Part shown: in pieces, positions 1 to 4,932 of the stretch
How the letters are laid out: each line of letters begins with the position of its first letter
Numbering within the stretch: position 1 is the first letter of the stretch
Assembly (NCBI GenBank): GCA_964393575.1
Contig: CAYMUG010000020.1
Location: forward strand, 1 to 12,236
Length of the DNA: 12,236 nucleotides
Reading direction: 5' to 3'
Source: CAYMUG01 sp964393575
Lineage (GTDB): Bacteria > Patescibacteriota > Minisyncoccia > Spechtbacterales > 2-12-FULL-38-22
The notes under the pieces: generated by a model
What the model was told of the DNA's origin: nothing
What the model saw: only the letters and a program-made list of their open reading frames with translations
Databases searched by the model: none
Program-made: the position numbers and the translations under genes

Positions 1-32
1 GAAAAAACGCTTCGCGCTAACGGGACAGGCAA

Positions 33-122
33 GGACACAAACAAATCTCAAATTAAAAATTAGAAACTTTTTGTTTTGTTACTTGAGATTTGTTTATTGT
101 AATTTGTTTGTATCTTGTGTCC
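33..122. repeat. Nested inverted repeats in spacer downstream of pilC
   Basis: The word AAACAAATCTCAA at 39-51 recurs in reverse complement at 83-95, and GGACACAA at 33-40 recurs in reverse complement at 115-122. The arms are not concentric with one simple hairpin, so this looks like a degenerate, rearranged inverted repeat. Nothing else is seen between the window edge and 141; the next gene downstream of pilC is not in view. Confidence 0.6.
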
Positions 123-138
123 TTGGGATTTGTGATTT
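122..138. repeat. 17-nt spacer word shared with the S74 gene
   Basis: CTTGGGATTTGTGATTT here is identical to 11198-11214 inside the S74 coding region, on the same strand. The word is of the reshuffled CAAATCCCAAG type seen in Patescibacteria spacers. Confidence 0.75.
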
Positions 139-141
139 GCA

Positions 142-185
142 GGCAGCCTATAACCGTTTGCATATGCAAACGGTTATAGGCTGCC
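142..185. repeat. 44-bp perfect palindrome covering the pilC stop codon
   Basis: Every base from 142 to 163 pairs with its mirror at 185 to 164, centred on CATATG, giving 22-bp arms with no interruption. Positions 174-185 are the end of pilC: the palindrome right arm encodes GSL and the TAA stop. No T-tract follows on the minus strand, so it is not a classical terminator, though in RNA it could form a long 3'-end hairpin that protects the transcript. Confidence 0.9.
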
Positions 186-1424
186 GAGCATTCCATACAT
201 CGGCTGTATTACTGAAACAGCAAAAAAACCGACAGCCCCTCCTATTAGCACCATTAAAATAGGTTCAATCAAAGAAGATAGGTTTTCGGTTTTGTCTGAA
301 ACCTCTTCTTCATAAAATCCGGCTACCCTTTCTAATAATTCCGAAACTTTACCTGATTCTTCTCCGACCTGAACCATCTCAATCACAAGCGGAGTATAAA
401 GTTCTGAAGATTGTTCCAACGCTTCATATAACTTCTTACCTTTCTTAACTTCTTTAGCCGCATCGCGAAGAGAGCGCCGATAATAAATATTGCCCAAAGT
501 GTCGGAGGTAATATGCAAGGATTCGAGCATCGGAACGCCTCCTGAAGTTAAAGAACTCAGGGTTCTGGCAAAGTTAGCATTATTTATTTTTTTGACTAAA
601 TCTTTAAACAAAGGCAGTTTTAACATTATAGTGGATACTATATTTTTCCCCCACTCTGTATCGTATATTTTCTTAAGGCCGTATACTATAAACGGAATAG
701 ATAAAAGCAAAAGCCACCAAAAATCTCTTGCAAAGTTACTGAATGCAATAATAGTTCGTGTTGTGAGAGGCAATTCTATTCCCAAATCCTGAAAAACACT
801 CTGTAATTTAGGTACTACCGTCACCATCATTAAAAATCCAATACCTGTCATAGCAACAACTATAACAGCAGGATACATAAGCGCGCTCTTAATTCTGCTT
901 ACAAGCTCATGCCTTTTTTCCAGATGATTAGCCAAAACATTCAATGTTTCATCCAGGTTTCCTGCTTTCTCTCCTGCTTTAACCATACTGCTATAAAGAC
1001 GCCCGAAAGTGCCGGAATACTTTTCCAAAGAATCGCCGAAATTTTTTCCTTTTTTAATGTCACGGCCTATATTGGATATTATACCCTTAAACATCGGGCT
1101 TTCTGTTTGCTCTTCCAAAACCTCAAGACCGCGTGTCAGGGATATGCCACTGGATATCATAACTGAAAGGTTGCGTGAAAACATCATCTTTTCTTCCAGC
1201 GGAACTCCTTTCACTTTTTCCCAAAAAATAGAAAGGTCAAATTGCGTTATATTTTTTAAACTAAAATCTTTCGATTCTTCCGCATCACCTTCTACTTGTT
1301 TGATCTCTAAAAGATAGTAACCATCTTTGCGTAATTTTCTAGCCAGGGCCATCCGGCTTTTAGCTTGTATTTTGCCGCTTCGCTCCTTTCCTTTTTTGTT
1401 TTTAGCTTTGTATTCGTAGAACAT
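174..1424 (-). CDS. pilC: Type IV pilus inner-membrane platform protein PilC (T2SSF family)
   Basis: This is the polytopic membrane protein on which the PilB ATPase acts to assemble type IV pilin subunits; it belongs to the GspF/PilC family. With the ATG at 1424 it has 416 residues, the usual length for the family. Two homologous T2SSF domains are visible at about residues 76-200 and 282-404, each with the family signature of a small-residue glutamate motif (GEKAGNLDE at about 151-159 and GEESGKVSE at about 354-362). Membrane segments lie at about 181-205, 235-251 and 386-407. The frame is open to a TTG at 1457, but that extension is only a translated GC palindrome (PACRQAG), so I chose the ATG, which has AGGA nine bases upstream. 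It follows pilB by 145 bp and its last codons and TAA stop are inside a 44-bp perfect palindrome. The family call is secure; the start is likely. Confidence 0.92.
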   Translation of the reverse strand: MFYEYKAKNKKGKERSGKIQAKSRMALARKLRKDGYYLLEIKQVEGDAEESKDFSLKNITQFDLSIFWEKVKGVPLEEKMMFSRNLSVMISSGISLTRGLEVLEEQTESPMFKGIISNIGRDIKKGKNFGDSLEKYSGTFGRLYSSMVKAGEKAGNLDETLNVLANHLEKRHELVSRIKSALMYPAVIVVAMTGIGFLMMVTVVPKLQSVFQDLGIELPLTTRTIIAFSNFARDFWWLLLLSIPFIVYGLKKIYDTEWGKNIVSTIMLKLPLFKDLVKKINNANFARTLSSLTSGGVPMLESLHITSDTLGNIYYRRSLRDAAKEVKKGKKLYEALEQSSELYTPLVIEMVQVGEESGKVSELLERVAGFYEEEVSDKTENLSSLIEPILMVLIGGAVGFFAVSVIQPMYGMLGSL

Positions 1425-1433
1425 AGATTTTGT

Positions 1434-1437
1434 TCCT
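1434..1437 (-). promoter_or_regulatory. pilC Shine-Dalgarno (AGGA) at the edge of a GC palindrome
   Basis: AGGA on the minus strand, nine bases before the ATG at 1424. Three of its four bases are the end of the repeat at 1435-1454, so the dispersed repeat supplies the ribosome binding site. It decides the ATG over the upstream TTG as start. Confidence 0.55.
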
Positions 1438-1454
1438 GCCTGCCGGCAGGCAGG
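1435..1454. repeat. 20-bp GC palindrome, copy 1
   Basis: CCTGCCTGCCGGCAGGCAGG, a perfect palindrome identical to 8951-8970. It lies directly upstream of pilC. Translated through, it gives PACRQAG or LPAGRQ, peptides I recall as read-through insertions in many Patescibacteria proteins, which suggests a high-copy dispersed repeat in this lineage. Confidence 0.85.
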
Positions 1455-1565
1455 CAATCACCAAACAAATTCCAATAATCAATAATCAAAGTATTTTTGT
1501 TTGTTATTTGGAATTTTGAACATTGGTTATTATTTGATGATTGTTTCTTGGTGATTGGTGATTGA
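1455..1565. repeat. Imperfect inverted word repeat in the pilB-pilC spacer
   Basis: CAATCACCAA at 1455-1464 is mirrored by TTGGTGATTG at 1548-1557, with a further partial GGTGATTGA at 1557-1565; inside, AAATTCCAATAATCA near 1467-1481 is mirrored loosely by TGTTATTTGGAATT near 1502-1515. It also contains AATTTTGAACATTGG at 1512-1526, the same 15 bases found at the right end of the 9826-9865 palindrome. It fills the spacer between pilB and pilC and contains no gene. Confidence 0.6.
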
Positions 1566-1569
1566 AGGA

Positions 1570-3345
1570 TTATTGCCTTGTCACGCGAAGTACTTCTTCA
1601 ATAGAAGTACTTCCTTTTGCGGCCTTAATTAAACCGTCTTCCGTCATTGTTGTCATTCCTTCTTTTTTGGCCTGTTGGGCTATTTCGTCAGTTGTTGCGT
1701 TCTCCGTAACCATCTGTTTCAAAGTTTCGGTTACCTCAAGCACCTCGTAAATTCCCACTCTCCCCTGGTAGCCCTCCGGACAGTCATCTGTAGGCTTCGC
1801 TTTATAGAAATCAATATTTTCCCAGGTAGCATTTTTTGAAACCGCTTTTCTGTCTTTAAGTAGTTTCAACATCCTGTCCAGGTCAACATCATGACCTAAA
1901 GTTTCAATCTCTTTTTTTGTAAGATTGTATTTTTCTTTTGTGTCCGGACATAATCTACGCACCAATCTTTGCCCGATTACCACATTAACAGTGGAGGCAA
2001 TTAGAAAAGGTTCTTGCTCCATATCAATCAAACGCGGAACCGCTCCCGCCGCGCTATTGGTGTGCAAAGTACTTAACACAAGATGACCGGTTAAAGCCGC
2101 GTTTATAGCAAGTCCTGCTGTTTCCGAATCACGAATTTCCCCTACCATTAAAATATCGGGGTCCTGCCGAACTAAAGCACGAAGTCCGGTTGCAAAGGTT
2201 AGTCCTATATCCGGCTTAACCTGGGTTTGGTTAATGCGGGGCATCCTGTACTCTACCGGATCTTCAATGGTGGAAATATTTACATCAGGTATATTTAGAA
2301 TGTCTAAAATAGTATAAAGTGTTGTTGTTTTACCCGAACCCGTAGGGCCTGTTACCAAAACCATTCCCAAGGGCTTTTTAATTGCCCGCTGAGTCCTTTC
2401 CAGTGATTCATCTTCAAACCCGAGTTCATCTAAAGTAAAACCTTTAACATTTTCTCTTAAAATACGCATTACCACCTTTTCTCCGTCATAAACCGGAAGT
2501 ACGGAAACACGGAAAGAAACTTTAAATTCGTCCGTTTTGATAGTAAACCGGCCGTCCTGGGGCAACCGGTGTTCATCCAGGCGTAAATTACTGAGTACTT
2601 TTACACGTGCGACAATTCCGTCCTGCACTTTTTTGGGAAGAGTCATCATATTGTGAAGTATTCCGTCTATCCTGTAACGGACAACGACATCTTTTTCTTC
2701 CGGTTCTATGTGAATGTCGCTTGCCCTTTTATCAATAGCATCGCGTAAAATTGAGTCCACTATTTTTATAATAGGCACTTCCTGAGCTGCTTTTTCCAGT
2801 TCCTCGGCTTCTGGACCCTCGACTTCTTCTTTTTCTTTTTTAACTGTTTCAAGTTCCTTGCCTTCAGTTTCTTTCTCTTCCTTTTTAATTATTCCCTCAA
2901 ATTCCTTCTCTAAACCTTCTTTGTACAGTTTAAGAGCGTTATTTATACTTTCTTCAGTTGTAAAACGGGGCAGAATATTTAATCCGGCCTTCTTGCGTAT
3001 AAACTCGGTAATCTGCAAATCCTTCGGATTCAGCATAGCCACCTCTAAACTATCCTTTTTTTTGTTGTAGGCAATGACTTTGTGTTTTTGTGCAATCGGC
3101 TCGGGAATAATTTTTAAAACCTTGGGGTCTATTTTTATCTCTCTTAGATCTATAAAAGGCACACCGGCAATATAAGCTTCCATTTCTGCAAGTTCTTTTT
3201 TGTTCAAAAGCTCATTCTCTACCAACAAATCCCCCAAATACTTATCTTCTTTTTTTGCTTTTTTGAACGCCTGCTCCAGTTTTTTTCGGTCCACTAATTC
3301 TGCATCTTCTATAAATGCTTGTAATCTTTTGTTTTCAATTTGCAT
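1570..3345 (-). CDS. pilB: Type IV pilus extension ATPase PilB (GspE family)
   Basis: This is the cytoplasmic hexameric ATPase that powers pilus polymerisation through PilC. At 591 residues it is of normal length. An N-terminal MshEN/GspE-N type domain covers about residues 1-140, followed by a Lys/Glu-rich linker at about 146-186. The motor core shows Walker A GPTGSGKTT at 333-341, the Asp box ISTIEDPVEY at about 358-367, Walker B DPDILMVGEIRD at 395-406 and the His box ending STLHTN at about 425-430, so it should be catalytically competent. The zinc-binding region that usually has two CxxC pairs keeps only one cysteine on each side (C466 in RLCPDT and C522 in DDCPEGYQGR). PilT retraction ATPases are shorter and lack the N-terminal domain, so PilB fits better. 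It sits downstream of a histidine kinase and receiver gene and upstream of pilC in the same direction. No convincing Shine-Dalgarno precedes the ATG. Confidence 0.94.
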   Translation of the reverse strand: MQIENKRLQAFIEDAELVDRKKLEQAFKKAKKEDKYLGDLLVENELLNKKELAEMEAYIAGVPFIDLREIKIDPKVLKIIPEPIAQKHKVIAYNKKKDSLEVAMLNPKDLQITEFIRKKAGLNILPRFTTEESINNALKLYKEGLEKEFEGIIKKEEKETEGKELETVKKEKEEVEGPEAEELEKAAQEVPIIKIVDSILRDAIDKRASDIHIEPEEKDVVVRYRIDGILHNMMTLPKKVQDGIVARVKVLSNLRLDEHRLPQDGRFTIKTDEFKVSFRVSVLPVYDGEKVVMRILRENVKGFTLDELGFEDESLERTQRAIKKPLGMVLVTGPTGSGKTTTLYTILDILNIPDVNISTIEDPVEYRMPRINQTQVKPDIGLTFATGLRALVRQDPDILMVGEIRDSETAGLAINAALTGHLVLSTLHTNSAAGAVPRLIDMEQEPFLIASTVNVVIGQRLVRRLCPDTKEKYNLTKKEIETLGHDVDLDRMLKLLKDRKAVSKNATWENIDFYKAKPTDDCPEGYQGRVGIYEVLEVTETLKQMVTENATTDEIAQQAKKEGMTTMTEDGLIKAAKGSTSIEEVLRVTRQ

Positions 3346-3368
3346 AAATTTTATTCGCTAACTCTCAT

Positions 3369-3396
3369 AAAATAATCGCCAAGATGCAACCACCAA
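3369..3396 (-). promoter_or_regulatory. Possible promoter for pilB
   Basis: On the minus strand TTGGTG (3391-3396), a 16-base spacer and TATTTT (3369-3374) lie 23 bases before the pilB ATG. Both hexamers are imperfect, so pilB may equally be read from the kinase-receiver unit. Confidence 0.3.
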
Positions 3397-3442
3397 ACAG
3401 CAAACAGTTTGAAAATTGATGATTGAAACTTTTTTTGGTTAT

Positions 3443-3468
3443 TGCGATCCGCCAACCGGCGGATCGCA
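3443..3468. repeat. GC-rich hairpin after the response regulator stop
   Basis: TGCGATCCGCC (3443-3453), loop AACC, then its exact complement at 3458-3468: an 11-bp stem starting one base after the receiver stop codon. On the minus strand no T-tract follows, so it is more likely an RNA processing or stabilising hairpin, or another dispersed palindrome, than an intrinsic terminator. Confidence 0.7.
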
Positions 3469-3469
3469 T

Positions 3470-3838
3470 TTATTCCTCTAGCGCCTGCTTAATTTTACTA
3501 AGCACATCTTCAAGCCGATAATTTGCCTTTACAAGATAAGAGTTGGCGCCCAAATCAAGTGCTTTTTGTACATCCTGAACGCTTTCAAGATTGGTTAGTA
3601 CTATAACGGGAATATCGCTTGTATCTTCATTGCTTTTCAACTCCTTCAACACCTCAAAACCATCTTTACGGGGTAATATAACATCTAAAAGAATCAAATC
3701 CGGATGTTCCTCTTTAGCTTTTTTTAATCCTTCCTCGCCATCACTGGCCTCCAAATACTCAAATCCTTCTTCCTTCAGAATATTGCCCATTGTTTTTTGA
3801 AGATTTGTTTCATCTTCAACAAAAAGTATCGTTTTCAT
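3470..3838 (-). CDS. Single-domain response regulator (CheY-like receiver)
   Basis: A stand-alone phosphoreceiver of 122 residues with no output domain. The acidic pocket is visible as E8-D9 after the first strand, the phosphoacceptor aspartate is D52 in the LILLDVILP strand, the switch threonine is T82 in VIVLTN, and the conserved lysine is K104 in SYLVKANY. All residues needed for phosphorylation by a histidine kinase are present. It begins 22 bp after the histidine kinase gene, so the two are presumably co-transcribed and cognate. Lacking a DNA-binding domain, it must act through protein contact or phosphotransfer; the next gene is pilB, so PilH/PilG-like control of the pilus motor is a reasonable inference, not something the sequence shows. 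A hairpin follows immediately after its TAA stop. Confidence 0.93.
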   Translation of the reverse strand: MKTILFVEDETNLQKTMGNILKEEGFEYLEASDGEEGLKKAKEEHPDLILLDVILPRKDGFEVLKELKSNEDTSDIPVIVLTNLESVQDVQKALDLGANSYLVKANYRLEDVLSKIKQALEE

Positions 3839-3860
3839 ATCTTTGATTATAATATTAATT

Positions 3861-4808
3861 TTAATTTTTTAATGGCAGCGTAACCCAAAATGTTGTTCCT
3901 TTATTCTTTTTTGATTTAAATTTTATTGACCCACCGTGTCTGTCCACTATAGATTTTGTAATAAACAAACCCAAGCCGGTGCCGAAAGTTTGGTATTTTT
4001 TAACATTGTCAGCGCGGAAAAACCGAGTAAATATATGCTTCTGGTCTTTTTTCGGTATACCCACGCCGGTATCCTTTACTTTAAGCTCGGCTTTATCTTC
4101 CTTCTTTTTAAGTTCCACACTTACTTCTCCGCCCTCTGTGGTGTACTTAATCGCGTTTTCAACTAAATTACTGGCCGCCATCCGCAAATAAGAGGGGTCT
4201 CCTTTAATATTAAATTTATCTTTTTCCTTGACTTTAAATGTTAGAGCAACATTTTTACTTTCTGCCTGATATCTAAGTTCATCGATGACTCGTTGGACAA
4301 TTCCCTTCAGCTCAACACCTTCATTTTTTAAAGGAAGTTCACCTTTATCTATTCGGGAAGTATTAAGTAAATCATTTACCAGTTTAATCATCTCTCTGTT
4401 GCCCTGGCTTAAAATATTTAAGTATTCTTTTTGCTTCTCGTTTAGATTCTTACTATTCTTCTCGTCTCTTAAATATTCTAATGCCCACTTCACTGACGAT
4501 AAAGGAGAGCGCAACTGGTGTGAGGCAATACTGATAAACTCTGTTTTTATCCTGTTAAGTTCCGCCATTCTCTCAAAGCTTCGAACGATAATACTGCCGG
4601 GAGTAAAAATCACCACAGCCACTCCGAAAACAAACATTACCAAAAGCTTAGGGTCTCCTGCTTGTCTGCCCACAAAAAAGGTAGCTAATACAGCTATAAT
4701 AGTAAGCACACCCATGACGATAAATAAAAAAGTGGGGCAGCGCCATAAACCCAACCCTTCTTTTTTACACGCACGCCAAAATAAAAGTTGTTCTAAAAAT
4801 TTTGCCAC
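3861..4808 (-). CDS. Membrane sensor histidine kinase with minimal extracytoplasmic loop
   Basis: A 315-residue transmembrane histidine kinase. Two membrane helices at about residues 26-47 and 56-76 are joined by a loop of only about ten residues, so there is no periplasmic or extracellular sensor domain and no PAS or HAMP domain. The dimerisation and phosphoacceptor helix carries H97 in ASHQLRSPLSSVKW. The ATPase domain shows the N box NLVENAIKY (214-222), G1 box DTGVGIP (246-252), F box region FTRFFRAD and G2 box GTGLGL (276-281); it is complete and should be active. The start is GTG with no clear ribosome binding site; a TAGAAT hexamer at 4813-4818 lies just upstream, so a leaderless or very short-leader transcript is possible. 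It is separated from the preceding gene by a terminator, so it probably heads its own unit with the receiver and pil genes. Its stimulus is unknown. Confidence 0.92.
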   Translation of the reverse strand: MAKFLEQLLFWRACKKEGLGLWRCPTFLFIVMGVLTIIAVLATFFVGRQAGDPKLLVMFVFGVAVVIFTPGSIIVRSFERMAELNRIKTEFISIASHQLRSPLSSVKWALEYLRDEKNSKNLNEKQKEYLNILSQGNREMIKLVNDLLNTSRIDKGELPLKNEGVELKGIVQRVIDELRYQAESKNVALTFKVKEKDKFNIKGDPSYLRMAASNLVENAIKYTTEGGEVSVELKKKEDKAELKVKDTGVGIPKKDQKHIFTRFFRADNVKKYQTFGTGLGLFITKSIVDRHGGSIKFKSKKNKGTTFWVTLPLKN

Positions 4809-4851
4809 GATTATTCTACATCAGCATTAAAAACAGGATTATTTACAGTAT

Positions 4852-4885
4852 AACAAAAAACCCGGCCTGAGCCGAGTTTTTTGTT
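4852..4885 (-). terminator. Rho-independent terminator of the HTH-Wzy/TPR unit
   Basis: The stem AACAAAAAAC-x-CGGC pairs with GCCG-x-GTTTTTTGTT with one C/A mismatch and the loop CTGA. On the minus strand the GC stem is followed by a run of six T, about 50 bases after the stop at 4933. The flanking A and T runs make it potentially bidirectional, but no plus-strand gene reaches it. Confidence 0.85.
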
Positions 4886-4932
4886 GTTGATAACTTGAAA
4901 CACTTTCGATACTGCTAACCTTCAGCTTCGTG

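Noticed and set aside
1425..1457. Upstream TTG start for pilC adding eleven residues (PACRQAG region)
   Set aside because: The extension is the translated GC palindrome and is not part of the family's N-terminus; the ATG at 1424 has a ribosome binding site.
3443..3468. Intrinsic terminator after the response regulator
   Set aside because: The stem is good but no T-tract follows on the minus strand; the T-run is on the other side and would serve no plus-strand gene.
4285..4830. 181-residue open frame on the plus strand
   Set aside because: It is antisense to the histidine kinase, whose motifs are unambiguous; composition is Ser/Phe/Lys-rich as expected of a shadow.
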